From positions 1 to 34,362 of the forward strand of contig JBKHJZ010000016.1 in assembly GCA_046537875.1 (NCBI GenBank): a stretch of 34,362 bases of DNA, written 5' to 3'. Made by a program: the position numbers and the translations under genes. The number at the start of each line of letters is the position of its first letter. The stretch's first letter is position 1. Under the pieces are notes generated by a model. That model did no database searches. It worked only from the letters and a program-made list of their open reading frames with translations, and was not told the DNA's origin. This document shows positions 7,338 to 15,651 of this stretch, in pieces. This DNA comes from JBKHJZ01 sp046537875. Lineage in GTDB: Bacteria; Actinomycetota; Acidimicrobiia; Acidimicrobiales; VFJN01.

Positions 7338-7364
7338 GGCGAGCACCTATGTGGGGTGCTCGCC
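7338..7364 (-). other. Attenuator hairpin 1 of the leuA leader
   Basis: GGCGAGCACC (7364-7355) and GGTGCTCGCC (7347-7338) make a perfect 10-bp stem with a 7-nt loop. It begins at the base after the leader-peptide stop codon. A ribosome stalled on the Leu codons would cover its 5' arm. The freed 3' arm could then pair weakly with the terminator's 5' arm (GCTC 7344-7341 with GAGC 7337-7334, plus a short extension). Confidence 0.75.
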
Positions 7365-7400
7365 TCAGGTAAGAAGCAGGCCGGCGATGGGCTGGCGCAT
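7365..7400 (-). CDS. leuL: leuA leader peptide
   Basis: An 11-residue peptide, MRQPIAGLLLT, ends just before hairpin 1. It has three consecutive Leu codons (CTG CTT CTT); CTT is scarce in the surrounding genes, which suits ribosome stalling when leucyl-tRNA is low. An in-frame ATG four codons upstream (7412) would give a 15-residue form. The later ATG is preferred because the promoter TTGACC-N17-CATGCT places the start of transcription on it. Leader-peptide attenuation of leuA is known in actinobacteria; this instance is read from sequence. Confidence 0.75.
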   Translation of the reverse strand: MRQPIAGLLLT

Positions 7401-7407
7401 CCCGGCA

Positions 7408-7436
7408 AGCATGCCGGAGCGGGTGGGGCCGGTCAA
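7408..7436 (-). promoter_or_regulatory. leuA leader promoter
   Basis: TTGACC (7436-7431), a 17-bp spacer and CATGCT (7413-7408) on the minus strand, then 7 nt to the leader ATG at 7400. The geometry predicts a leaderless leader peptide. Confidence 0.55.
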
Positions 7437-7517
7437 GCTGGAACGCCGGCGCCGCCACGCGAGCGCCCGCTCGCGGTGCGCCAGCGTCGATCTCCGCGGT
7501 GGCCCCCCACGGGACGT

Positions 7518-7523
7518 TAGCCT
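7518..7523 (+). promoter_or_regulatory. Leaderless -10 hexamer of the Lys-rich protein gene
   Basis: TAGCCT lies 8 nt before the GTG at 7532, consistent with transcription starting at the start codon. Confidence 0.4.
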
Positions 7524-7531
7524 CGGGCTCC

Positions 7532-8179
7532 GTGAGACGACGGTGGCTGCGAATCGTGTTCGTGGTGGCGGCGGTCGCCACCGCCCGGGTGATCGTGAGA
7601 GCCCGCAAGTTGGGGCCGAACGGTGGAGGCCGAGCCGCGCCCGAGCAACCCCCGCGTCCGGGTCGGGCCGTGCCGGTCCAGACCCCGCCGGCCGCCGAGA
7701 CGGGGGGCGCACCGGCGAGGGCACCGGCCGCCGAGAAGGCACCAGCCGCTCCGACCCCGCCTCCCGCAGACGAGGCACCCGCCGCGGAGAAGGCCACGCC
7801 GGCCGGGGAGAAGGCGGCGAAGGCACCGGCCGACACGACCGCGAAGGCCGGCAGCAACAAGAAGGCCGCCCCCGCCAAGAAGGCACCCGCCAAGAAGGCG
7901 GCGAACAAGAAGGCCGCCGCCAAGAAGGCACCCGCCAGCAAGAAGGCCGGGACCAACAAGAAGTCGGGCGGCAAGAAGGCGACCCCCGCCAAGAAGGCAC
8001 CCGCCAAGAAGGCGGCCGAGGAGCAGTCCGGCACGCGGGCGACCGGCGGCAGCGCGGGGAACGGCGAACAGGGTCGGCCCGGTGACCAGGGGACCGGTCG
8101 CCCGCCGGGTGGCGACGCCGGCAGCGGCGACGCCGGAGGTCGCGAGCGGCCACCCGGAGGGTCCGGCTCCCCGAGCTGA
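7532..8179 (+). CDS. Membrane-anchored Lys/Ala/Pro-rich protein of unknown function
   Basis: A 215-residue protein predicted from a GTG start. A basic N-terminus (RRRWLR) is followed by one hydrophobic segment at about residues 6-24 (IVFVVAAVATARVIV). The rest has no fold-like features: a Pro/Ala/Glu-rich linker (about 30-105), a Lys/Ala/Pro block built from KKAAPAKKAPAKKAA-type repeats (about 108-168), and a Gly/Ser/Asp tail. The basic block resembles histone H1 or the C-terminal tails of actinobacterial HupB, which bind DNA. Here it would be tethered to the membrane. An exact 34-bp DNA repeat (7869-7902 and 7983-8016) lies within it. Codon use and reading frame length support a real gene; function is unknown. 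Confidence 0.7.
   Translation: MRRRWLRIVFVVAAVATARVIVRARKLGPNGGGRAAPEQPPRPGRAVPVQTPPAAETGGAPARAPAAEKAPAAPTPPPADEAPAAEKATPAGEKAAKAPADTTAKAGSNKKAAPAKKAPAKKAANKKAAAKKAPASKKAGTNKKSGGKKATPAKKAPAKKAAEEQSGTRATGGSAGNGEQGRPGDQGTGRPPGGDAGSGDAGGRERPPGGSGSPS
7869..8016 (+). repeat. Two exact 34-bp copies inside the Lys-rich gene
   Basis: 7869-7902 and 7983-8016 are identical and encode PAKKAPAKKAA. They point to recent internal duplication of the Lys/Ala/Pro block. Confidence 0.85.
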
Positions 8180-8195
8180 CGCCAGCGGTGCGCGG

Positions 8196-9758
8196 TCAGG
8201 CCAGGCTGTGCACCGACACGATGCCGTCGCCCGCGGCGATCGCCGACCGGACGTCGTCCGGCACCGCCACGTCGGTGGCCAGCACCTGCAGGGCGGCCTC
8301 GCCGCGCTCGGAACGCCCCAGGTGCATGTCGTCGATGTTGACCCCCGCCTGGGCCAGCACCGCAGCGGTGAACGCGATCATCCCCGGGCGGTCGTCGTTG
8401 CGGACCACCAGCATGTGGCGGGCCGGCGGCACGTCGACCGTGTGGTCGTCGAGCATCACGATGCGGGGCTCGCCCCGCAGGCCCACCAGGGTGCCGGCGA
8501 TGGCGTGGCCCCCACCCCTGATCGTGACGAGGTTGACGTAGTCGTGCGCGGTGGCGGTCGAGGTGTCCCGCACCTCGACGCCCCGCTCCTGCGCGATGTG
8601 GGGGGCGTTCACGTAGGACACGGGCTCGTCGGTGACGCCCTCGAACACCCCCTTGAGCACCGACAGGGTCAGGATCCGGGTGTCGTAGTCGGCGATCTGG
8701 CCCGCGTACTCGATCTCGAGCACCGGTGGGACGCCGGCCGTCAACCCGGTGTAGAGCTGCCCGAGGCGCTCGGCCAGCGGGAGGAAGGGTCGCACGGTCT
8801 CGGACGCCTCGCCGGCGCTCACGTTGACCGCGAACGGCACGAACTCGCCGGCCAGCGCCAACCCCACCTGCTCGGCGATGGTGTCGCCCGCCTTGTCCTG
8901 GGCCTCGCGGGTGCTCGCCCCGAGGTGGGGGGTCACCACCACCTGCGGCAGCCCGAACAGCGGCGAGTCAGTGGTGGGCTCGTCGGCGAACACGTCGATC
9001 GCCGCCCCGGCGACATGGCCCGTCTCGATGGCCTCGGCGAGCGCCGCCTCGTCGACGATGCCGCCACGGGCGACGTTGATGATGCGGACACCGGGCTTGG
9101 TGCGCGACAGCAGCTCCTTGTCGATGAGCCCGGTGGTCTCGGGGGTCTTGGCGACGTGGAGGGTGATGAAGTCGGCCACCTCCAGCAGCCGGTCGAGCGG
9201 CAGCAGCTCCACCGACAACTGCCGCGCCCGGTCGGGCGACACGAACGGGTCGTGGGCCACGAGCTTCATCCCGAACGCCAGCGCCCGCTGCGCCACGAGC
9301 CGCCCGATGCGCCCGAGCCCGATGATGCCGAGCGTCTTGTCCGCCAGCTCGACCCCCTCCCAGCGCGAGCGCTCCCACCGCCCGCTGGCCAGGGCGGCGT
9401 GGGCCTGGGGGATGTTGCGGGCCTGGGCGAGCAGCAGCCCGATCGTGTGCTCGGCCGCCGACAGGATGTTGGACTGCGGCGCGTTCACCACCATCACGCC
9501 CCGCTCGGTGGCCGCCTCCACGTCCACGTTGTCGAGCCCGATGCCCGCCCGGCCCACCGCCACCAGGTCCGGGTCGGCGTCGAGCACCTCGCGGGTCACC
9601 CGCGTCGCCGAGCGGATGATCAGCGCCGCAGCACCCGGGACGGCCTCGAGGAGCTCCTCGGGTGACAGCCCGAGCCTGACATCCACCTCGTGGCCGGCGT
9701 CGCGCAGCCGCTGCAGGCCACCCTCGGCGATCTTCTCGGTGACGAGGATGCGAGCCAT
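8196..9758 (-). CDS. serA: D-3-phosphoglycerate dehydrogenase (long form)
   Basis: A 520-residue NAD-dependent enzyme that starts serine synthesis. The Rossmann motif GLGRIG is at 147-152, and the catalytic set is Arg231 (NVARGG), Glu260 (ADEPTTD) and His278 (TPHLGAST). The long form adds an allosteric substrate-binding domain (about 320-445) and a C-terminal ACT domain (about 450-520, HMLVVRNDDRPGMIAFTAAVL) as in mycobacteria, where serine inhibits. The ATG at 9758 gives the usual MARILVTEKIAEGGL start; the frame is open further upstream without family similarity. A CACACT hexamer lies 7 nt upstream (9771-9766), so the message may be leaderless. It converges on the Lys-rich gene with a 16-bp gap. 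Confidence 0.96.
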   Translation of the reverse strand: MARILVTEKIAEGGLQRLRDAGHEVDVRLGLSPEELLEAVPGAAALIIRSATRVTREVLDADPDLVAVGRAGIGLDNVDVEAATERGVMVVNAPQSNILSAAEHTIGLLLAQARNIPQAHAALASGRWERSRWEGVELADKTLGIIGLGRIGRLVAQRALAFGMKLVAHDPFVSPDRARQLSVELLPLDRLLEVADFITLHVAKTPETTGLIDKELLSRTKPGVRIINVARGGIVDEAALAEAIETGHVAGAAIDVFADEPTTDSPLFGLPQVVVTPHLGASTREAQDKAGDTIAEQVGLALAGEFVPFAVNVSAGEASETVRPFLPLAERLGQLYTGLTAGVPPVLEIEYAGQIADYDTRILTLSVLKGVFEGVTDEPVSYVNAPHIAQERGVEVRDTSTATAHDYVNLVTIRGGGHAIAGTLVGLRGEPRIVMLDDHTVDVPPARHMLVVRNDDRPGMIAFTAAVLAQAGVNIDDMHLGRSERGEAALQVLATDVAVPDDVRSAIAAGDGIVSVHSLA

Positions 9759-9871
9759 CGCCGCCAGTGTGGCCGGGTGCGTTCCGGGGCCGCCAGATGG
9801 CAGGTCGGGCGCCCCGGGAGCGGGCCGGCGACGCCCAGGTCGGGCGGCCGTCCGCACCTGGGGCGGGCCAC

Positions 9872-9911
9872 CGGCGCCCGGTTCGTGACCGCCGGCGGCA
9901 GTCGGGCGCCG
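9872..9911 (-). terminator. Possible hairpin terminator after the S9 peptidase gene
   Basis: CGGCGCCCG (9872-9880) pairs perfectly with CGGGCGCCG (9903-9911) around a 22-nt loop, just downstream of the peptidase stop at 9918 on that strand. No T-run is present, so the assignment is tentative. Confidence 0.35.
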
Positions 9912-9917
9912 CCCGGC

Positions 9918-12104
9918 TCAGAGGTTCTCGACGGTGACCGGCTCGATCTCCTCGTCCGCCGGGGGCGCGAACCCGAGCACCTGCGCGTAGAACGAGAGCT
10001 CACCGTCGAGGGCCCGGCGGATGTTGGCCGCCTGCCGGAACCCGTGCTGCTCGCCCTCGAAGGGCACGTAGGCGACCGGCACGCCCTTCGCCCGCAGCGC
10101 CTCGACGATCATCTCGGACTGCGCCGGCGGCACCACCTCGTCCTCCATCCCCTGGAACACGGCCAGCGGGCGGTCGAAGCCGTCGAGGTGGTGGATCGGC
10201 GAGCGCTCGACGTACACGTCCCGGGCGGCCGGATACGGCCCGACCAGGCCGTCGAGGTAGCGGCTCTCGAACTTGTGGGTCTCCACGGCGAGCGCCTCCA
10301 GGTCGGCCACGCCGTAGTGGCTGGCGCCGGCGGCGAAGGTGTCGCGGAAGGCCAGCGCGGCGAGGGTCGTGTAGCCGCCGGCCGATCCGCCCCGGATGCA
10401 GAGCCGCTCGGGATCGACCCGCCCCTGCCCGGCCAGCCAGCGGGCGGCCGCCTCGCAGTCGTCGACGTCGACGACGCCCCAGGCCCCCGTCAGCTGGTCG
10501 CGGTACTCACGGCCGTAGCCGGTCGACCCCCCGTAGTTGACGTCGACGACCGCGAACCCCCGGCTGGTCCAGTACTGGATGGCGAGCCGCAGCATCGGGC
10601 GGGCGGCGGCCGTGGGGCCCCCGTGGATCATCACCAGCAGCGGCGGCAGCATGCCGGCCTCGCGGCCCTCCCCTTCGCCCCCTGCCCGACCCTCGGACCC
10701 GGCGCCGGCCCCCGCCCCGGGCACGTCGCCGCCCTCGACATCGGGATTCGCCGGTGGGTAGTGGAGCGCGTGGGCGGTGCGGCCGCCGGTGGTCGGGAAG
10801 TCGATGTGCTCGGGCACCGAGAACCAGGCGCGGTCGAGGCCGAGGTCGCGGGGTGGTCGCAGCACCTCGGGCTCGCCGGCCAGCGTGTCGCCGTCGAGGC
10901 GCAGCCGCACCACCGCGGGCTCCGCGGTCGGCGACGCCCCGACGAGCAGCGCCTGATCGCCCGCGCCCGTGACCGAGTCGATCGCGGTGTACGGCACGTC
11001 GAGGTCGCAGACCGACCCGTCCGGCATCCGCAGCGCGAGGTGGTCGGTCCCGTCGCGCTGGTAGGCGAACACGACCCGCGGCGCGGTGCCACGGGCGCCG
11101 GTGCCGACCGGGCCGCCGCTCGTGCCGGCGTCCCCCGCACCGGCGCCACCGCCACCGCCGTCGACGAAGGCGTAGCGCGACTGACCGAACACCCACTGGG
11201 GCACGCCGATCTCGGCCTCCATCAGCACCATCGGTTCCACCGTGGTCTCGCCCGGCCCGGCGACGCCGCTGTCGCCCGGCCACCACCGGTAGAGGTTCCA
11301 CCAGCCGCTGCGGTCCGACACGAACCACAGCGACCCGTCGGGCGCCCAGCGGGGCTGGAACACCGACTCGCCGCGCGCACCGAGCGCACCCGCCCCTCCG
11401 GGACCCTGATCGGGACGCCCGGCGACCACCGCCGGCCGGCGCACGTCGGGACCGCTCTCGGTGGCCCGCAGCTCGGCCACGCACAGCTCGGTGCCGCTCC
11501 ACGGCATGTCCGGGTGGTTCCACTGGAGCCACGACAGCCGGCGACCGTCCGGCGAGATCCGCGGATCCGACACGAAGTCCGGTCCGCTCACCAGGGCGCG
11601 GGGCGGCGAGCCCCCGTCCCTGTCGAGCACGACGATCTCGTTGGTGACGTCGCCGGGCCCGCCACCGGGCGGGTGGTGCTCCCGCACCACCACCATCCAG
11701 CGGCCGCCGTCAGGGGTCAGGTCGCCGTCGGCCCACCGGTCGCCCCGGATCACGTCGGGCTCGGGCGTCACCGGACGGGGCTCGCCGCCACCGTCGGCGA
11801 CGGCGTCGAGCACGTGCAGCCGCTGGTCGACCCAGTTGGCGAACCACAGCGTTCCGTCGCGCACCCACCAGCCCCCGCCCCCGTACTCGTGCACCGCGGT
11901 CCGGGCGTTCCAGCCCTCACCGAGCACGTCGCGGGCCGGCTCACCCGGCCGGAGGCACACCAGCTGGGAGCGCCCCGCCTCCTCGGGCCGCTGCTCCGAC
12001 CACCACACGTCCTCGCCGTCGACCGCCACCGCCCCGAGCCCGGCGGCGGCCCGCACGACCAGCGCCGAGGTGATCGGCGTCGGCCACGAGCCGTACGGCA
12101 GCAT
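9918..12104 (-). CDS. S9-family prolyl oligopeptidase-like serine peptidase
   Basis: A 728-residue protein with an N-terminal beta-propeller-like region (WW/WF-containing repeats such as DGTLWFANWVDQRL, DGSLWFVSDRSGWWNLYRW) and a C-terminal alpha/beta-hydrolase domain from about residue 485. The catalytic triad reads Ser574 (GGSAGGY), Asp655 (GMEDEVVPP) and His687 (GEQHGFR). This is the layout of S9C dipeptidyl/acylaminoacyl peptidases, probably cytosolic as no signal peptide is seen. A Gly/Ala/Glu-rich insert precedes the LPPLLVMIHGGPTA strand. The ATG overlaps the stop of the upstream aminotransferase gene by one base (TGATG), so they form an operon. Substrate is unknown. Confidence 0.9.
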   Translation of the reverse strand: MLPYGSWPTPITSALVVRAAAGLGAVAVDGEDVWWSEQRPEEAGRSQLVCLRPGEPARDVLGEGWNARTAVHEYGGGGWWVRDGTLWFANWVDQRLHVLDAVADGGGEPRPVTPEPDVIRGDRWADGDLTPDGGRWMVVVREHHPPGGGPGDVTNEIVVLDRDGGSPPRALVSGPDFVSDPRISPDGRRLSWLQWNHPDMPWSGTELCVAELRATESGPDVRRPAVVAGRPDQGPGGAGALGARGESVFQPRWAPDGSLWFVSDRSGWWNLYRWWPGDSGVAGPGETTVEPMVLMEAEIGVPQWVFGQSRYAFVDGGGGGAGAGDAGTSGGPVGTGARGTAPRVVFAYQRDGTDHLALRMPDGSVCDLDVPYTAIDSVTGAGDQALLVGASPTAEPAVVRLRLDGDTLAGEPEVLRPPRDLGLDRAWFSVPEHIDFPTTGGRTAHALHYPPANPDVEGGDVPGAGAGAGSEGRAGGEGEGREAGMLPPLLVMIHGGPTAAARPMLRLAIQYWTSRGFAVVDVNYGGSTGYGREYRDQLTGAWGVVDVDDCEAAARWLAGQGRVDPERLCIRGGSAGGYTTLAALAFRDTFAAGASHYGVADLEALAVETHKFESRYLDGLVGPYPAARDVYVERSPIHHLDGFDRPLAVFQGMEDEVVPPAQSEMIVEALRAKGVPVAYVPFEGEQHGFRQAANIRRALDGELSFYAQVLGFAPPADEEIEPVTVENL

Positions 12105-13312
12105 CAGCCGGCGCCCGCGAGCACGTCGGCGATGCGACCGCAACCCTCGGCCAGGTCGTCGTCGCCCAGCGCGAACGACAGGCGCGCGTAGCCGGGCGCA
12201 CCGAACGCCTCGCCGGGCACGATCGCCACCTTCGCCTCGTCGAGCAGCAGCGCGCTGAGCTCCACGGTGGTCGCCGGGGTGCGCCCGCGGATCGACCGGC
12301 CCAGGTGCGCGGTCAGGTTCGGGAACGCGTAGAACGCGCCCTGCGGTTCGAGCACCGACACCCCCTCGATGTCGGACAGCAGCCGGTGCATCGTGCGCCC
12401 CCGCCGCTCGAAGGCGGTGCGCATCTCGGCCACCGCCTCGAGATCGCCGGACACCGCCGCCAGCGCGGCCGCCTGCGACACGTTCGCCACGTTGGACGTG
12501 GCGTGCGACTGCAGGTTGCTGGCCGCCCGGGTCACGTCGGGCGGGCCGATCATCCAGCCCACCCGCCACCCGGTCATCGCATAGGTCTTGGCCACGCCGT
12601 TGACGACGACGCAGCGCTCCGCCAGATCCGGGACCACGGCGGGCATCGACGTGAACTCGTGCTCCCCGTAGGTGAGGTGCTCGTAGATCTCGTCGGTGAC
12701 CACCCAGATGCCCCGCTCCACCGCCCAGCGCCCGATGGCCTCGACCTGGTCACGGGGGTAGACCGCACCCGTGGGGTTCGACGGCGACACGAACATCAGC
12801 AGCTTCGTGCGGTCGGTGAGCGCGGCGTCGAGCTGGTCGGGGGTCACGCGGAACCCGGTCGACTCGTCGGTGGGCAGCACGACCGGCAGGCCACCCGCCA
12901 GCCGGATCGACTCCGGATAGGTCGTCCAGTAGGGCGCGGGCAGCAGCACCTCGTCCCCGGGGTCGAGGAGGGTGGCGAACGTGTTGTACACGGCCTGCTT
13001 GCCGCCGTTGGTCACCAGCACCTGCGCGGCCTCGACGTCGTAGCCCGAGTCGCGCTTGGTCTTCGCGGCAATCGCATCGCGCAGCTCCGGCAGGCCGGCG
13101 GCGGGCGTGTACTTGTGGAACCGGGGCGACCGGCAGGCCTCGACCGCGGCCTCGACCACGTGGGCGGGCGTGGGGAAGTCCGGCTCGCCGGCGCCGAACC
13201 CGATGACCGGCTCCCCGGCCGCCTTCAGCGCCTTGGCGCGCGCGTCGACGGCCAGGGTGGCCGACTCGGTGATGGCGGCGATCCGGGCGGAGATGCGGGT
13301 CGTGTCGGGCAA
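12104..13312 (-). CDS. Aspartate-type aminotransferase (class I PLP)
   Basis: A 402-residue fold-type I aminotransferase of the AspC/AspB type. The PLP lysine is Lys242 in NGVAKTYAMTGWRVGW. Other signatures are GFGAGEPDFPTPAHV, TNGGKQAVYNTFATLLDPGDEVLLPAPYWTTYP, FVSPSNPTGAVY and DEIYEHLTYG. No ATG fits the family N-terminus. A TTG at 13312 preceded by AAGGAG at 8-nt spacing gives PDTTRISARIAAITESATLAVDA, the normal beginning, so TTG is taken as the start. The gene diverges from serC with 43 bp between them. Aspartate/2-oxoglutarate is the likely substrate pair; a broader specificity cannot be excluded. Confidence 0.92.
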   Translation of the reverse strand: MPDTTRISARIAAITESATLAVDARAKALKAAGEPVIGFGAGEPDFPTPAHVVEAAVEACRSPRFHKYTPAAGLPELRDAIAAKTKRDSGYDVEAAQVLVTNGGKQAVYNTFATLLDPGDEVLLPAPYWTTYPESIRLAGGLPVVLPTDESTGFRVTPDQLDAALTDRTKLLMFVSPSNPTGAVYPRDQVEAIGRWAVERGIWVVTDEIYEHLTYGEHEFTSMPAVVPDLAERCVVVNGVAKTYAMTGWRVGWMIGPPDVTRAASNLQSHATSNVANVSQAAALAAVSGDLEAVAEMRTAFERRGRTMHRLLSDIEGVSVLEPQGAFYAFPNLTAHLGRSIRGRTPATTVELSALLLDEAKVAIVPGEAFGAPGYARLSFALGDDDLAEGCGRIADVLAGAG

Positions 13313-13341
13313 CAGGCTGGCTCCTTCGGGTGGGCGGCCGC

Positions 13342-13347
13342 GATAGT
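13342..13347 (+). promoter_or_regulatory. Leaderless -10 hexamer of serC
   Basis: GATAGT lies 8 nt before the serC ATG, matching the nAnnnT pattern seen before other genes in this window. Confidence 0.3.
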
Positions 13348-13355
13348 GGCACGCG

Positions 13356-14495
13356 ATGAGCGCACCGACCCCCGATATCACCATCCCGGCCGACCTGCTG
13401 CCCAATGACGGCCGGTTCGGCTCGGGGCCGTCGAAGGTGCGGACGGATGCGGTGGAGGCCCTGGTCAAGACCGAGCGTAGCTACCTGGGCACCAGCCACC
13501 GCCAGGCGCCGGTGCGCTTCATGGTGGCGTCGCTGCGCAACGGGGTCGCCGAGCTGCTGTCGTTGCCAGACGGCTACGAGGTGGCGCTCGGCAACGGCGG
13601 CACCACCGCGTTCTGGGACGCCGCCACGTTCCAGCTCATCGATCGGCGCAGCCAGCACGTCACCTTCGGCGAGTTCTCCTCGAAGTTCGCCGCGGCCACC
13701 CGGGCCGCGCCCCACCTCGACGAGCCCGTGATCATCGCGGCCGACCCCGGGGGCGCCGCGGACCCGGTCGCCGACCCCGGCGTCGACGCCTACTGCCTGA
13801 CCCACAACGAGACGTCCACCGGGGTGGCCACCGAGGTGCGCCGGCCCGAGGGCACCACCGCCGCCGACGGGCTCGTGCTGGTCGACGCCACGTCGGCGGC
13901 CGGCGGCCTGCGGGTCGACATGGCCCAGTGCGACGCCTACTACCTCGCCCCGCAGAAGGGGCTGGCGTCGGACGGCGGCCTGTGGATCGCCGCCCTGTCG
14001 CCGGCGGCGATCGAGCGCATCGAGCGCCTCGCCGCGTCCGACCGCTGGACGCCGGCGTTCCTCGACCTCGGCGTCGCGCTCGACAACAGCCGCAAGGACC
14101 AGACCTACAACACCCCGGCGCTGGCCACCCTGTTCCTCGCCGTGCAGCAGCTCGAGTGGATCCTGCACAACGGCGGCCTGCCGTTCGCCGCCGGGCGCTG
14201 CGACCGCTCGGCGGAGATCCTCTACGGCTGGGCCGAGGCGAGCGATTACGCCAGCCCGTTCGTCACCGATCCCGCGCTGCGCAGCCACGTGGTGGGCACC
14301 ATCGACCTCGACGAGTCGATCGACGCCGCCACCATGTGCGCCGTGCTGCGGGCGAACTTCATCGTCGACACCGACAGCTACCGCAAGCTGGGCCGCAACC
14401 AGCTGCGGATCGCGATGTACCCGGCCATCGACCCCGGCGACGTCGAGGCCCTCACCCACTGCATCGACCACGTCGCCGAGCGCTTGGCTGACTGA
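13356..14495 (+). CDS. serC: Phosphoserine aminotransferase, mycobacterial type
   Basis: A 379-residue class V PLP enzyme that converts 3-phosphohydroxypyruvate to phosphoserine, the step after SerA. The PLP lysine is Lys201 (YLAPQKGLASDGG). The substrate and PLP motifs FGSGPSKVR, LGTSHRQAPV, LGNGGTTAFWDAA, THNETSTGV and VDATSAAGG are those of the mycobacterial/actinobacterial SerC group rather than the E. coli type. Its neighbourhood with serA (on the other strand, 3.6 kb away) supports the role. serB is not in the window. Confidence 0.95.
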   Translation: MSAPTPDITIPADLLPNDGRFGSGPSKVRTDAVEALVKTERSYLGTSHRQAPVRFMVASLRNGVAELLSLPDGYEVALGNGGTTAFWDAATFQLIDRRSQHVTFGEFSSKFAAATRAAPHLDEPVIIAADPGGAADPVADPGVDAYCLTHNETSTGVATEVRRPEGTTAADGLVLVDATSAAGGLRVDMAQCDAYYLAPQKGLASDGGLWIAALSPAAIERIERLAASDRWTPAFLDLGVALDNSRKDQTYNTPALATLFLAVQQLEWILHNGGLPFAAGRCDRSAEILYGWAEASDYASPFVTDPALRSHVVGTIDLDESIDAATMCAVLRANFIVDTDSYRKLGRNQLRIAMYPAIDPGDVEALTHCIDHVAERLAD

Positions 14496-14533
14496 CGGCG
14501 TCGCGGGCCGGGCGCGGCTGGCATGCTGGCCCG

Positions 14534-15436
14534 ATGCGCTTCTCGATCTGGCCCTTGGCCAGCCAGGACTGGGGCGAGCTGCTGGCCACCGCCCGCCACG
14601 CATCGGAGACGGGCTGGGACGGCGTGTGGATCGCCGACCACTTCATGGGCGGCGGCGGTGCCATCCCCGAGGACAGCCCGACGCTCGAGGCCGGGTCGCT
14701 GGTCGCCGCCCTTGCCGCCGCGGTGCCCCGGGTGCGGATCGGCACGCTGGTCTACGGCAACACCTACCGGCACCCGGCCGTGGTGGCGAAGATGGCCGCC
14801 ACCGTCGACCAGGTGAGCGGCGGCCGCTTCACCCTGGGACTCGGCACCGGGTGGCAGCAGAACGAGCACGACCAGTACGGGATCGAGCTTCCACCACCGG
14901 CCGAGCGGGTCGACCGGTTCGAGGAGGCGATCCAGATCGTGAGCAGCCTGCTACGCGAGCCCCGGACCACGTTCGACGGGCGGCACTACCGGATCCGCGA
15001 CGCGCTCTGCGAGCCCAAGCCCGTCCAGGAGCCCCTGCCGATCCTGCTCGGCGGCAGCGGCGACCGGATGCTCCGCATCGCCGCCCGCCACGCCGACGGC
15101 TGGAACACGTGGGGTCTCCCCGACCGGATCGCCGAGCGCTCGACGACGCTCACGCGGGCGTGCGAGCAGGTGGGGAGGGATCCGGGAGCGATCGCCCGCA
15201 CCGCGCAGGCGCTCGTGTTCCTGATGGACGACGTCGCAGCCGCCGACCGCCTGGTCGAGCAGCTGCCGATGCCCACGATGGCCGGTCCGCCCGAGCGGCT
15301 GCGGGACGTGGTCGCCGCCTACGCCGAGATCGGCCTGGACGAGCTGATCGTCCCCGACCGCACGCTGGGCGAGGGCGATGTCCGGCTGGCCACCATGGAC
15401 CGCTTCATCGAGGACGTCGCCGCCGGCTTCCGGTGA
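14534..15436 (+). CDS. Luciferase-like, probably F420-dependent, oxidoreductase
   Basis: A 300-residue single-domain bacterial-luciferase-like (LLM) TIM-barrel protein. The N-terminus MRFSIWPLASQDWGELLATARHAE-like, the WIADHFM strand, the TLVYGNTYRHPAVVAKMAATVDQVSGGRFTLGLG core and LPILLGGSGDRMLRIAARHADGWNTWG are typical of TIGR-type F420 LLM enzymes of actinobacteria. The exact substrate cannot be inferred. It follows serC after 38 bp on the same strand. A CATGCT hexamer (14522-14527) lies 6 nt before the ATG, so it may have its own leaderless start. Confidence 0.88.
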   Translation: MRFSIWPLASQDWGELLATARHASETGWDGVWIADHFMGGGGAIPEDSPTLEAGSLVAALAAAVPRVRIGTLVYGNTYRHPAVVAKMAATVDQVSGGRFTLGLGTGWQQNEHDQYGIELPPPAERVDRFEEAIQIVSSLLREPRTTFDGRHYRIRDALCEPKPVQEPLPILLGGSGDRMLRIAARHADGWNTWGLPDRIAERSTTLTRACEQVGRDPGAIARTAQALVFLMDDVAAADRLVEQLPMPTMAGPPERLRDVVAAYAEIGLDELIVPDRTLGEGDVRLATMDRFIEDVAAGFR

Positions 15437-15603
15437 CGCCCGGGCGCTCGGCCGCCCCGCACGCTCGCCGATCAGGCTCGGGCATCGCGCCACCCCCACG
15501 CTCGCCGGTCAAGCGCACCGCGCCGCGGGCTGGCACCCCGGTGACGTCCCTGCACAGGGCCACCGCACCACTGTCCGGGAGGCCGCATCCCGGCAACCGG
15601 CGG

Positions 15604-15609
15604 CTACGC
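15604..15609 (+). promoter_or_regulatory. Possible -10 of the acyl-CoA synthetase operon
   Basis: TACGCT lies 42 bp before the ATG at 15652 in the 215-bp gap after the LLM gene. A purine-rich ribosome site (GAGGGGGA) follows before the start. No clear -35 is seen. Confidence 0.3.
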
Positions 15610-15651
15610 TCGCCTGCCAAGCAGCGTCAGCCGCACGAGGGGGACCCACTG

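Noticed and set aside
7401..7412. Earlier ATG (7412) as start of the leuA leader peptide
   Set aside because: It lies inside the predicted -10 hexamer (7413-7408), so the transcript should begin after it. It is kept only as an alternative.
7237..7436. T-box or riboswitch upstream of leuA
   Set aside because: No T-box consensus was seen and the leader peptide with Leu codons plus terminator explains the structure.
7237..8034. N-terminal extension of leuA up to 8034
   Set aside because: It would translate the attenuator hairpins and the antisense of the Lys-rich gene; the family N-terminus fits the ATG at 7236.
12105..12569. Upstream extension of the S9 peptidase frame to 12569
   Set aside because: It lies antisense to nothing but inside the aminotransferase gene in another frame; the ATG at 12104 overlaps that gene's stop as expected for an operon.
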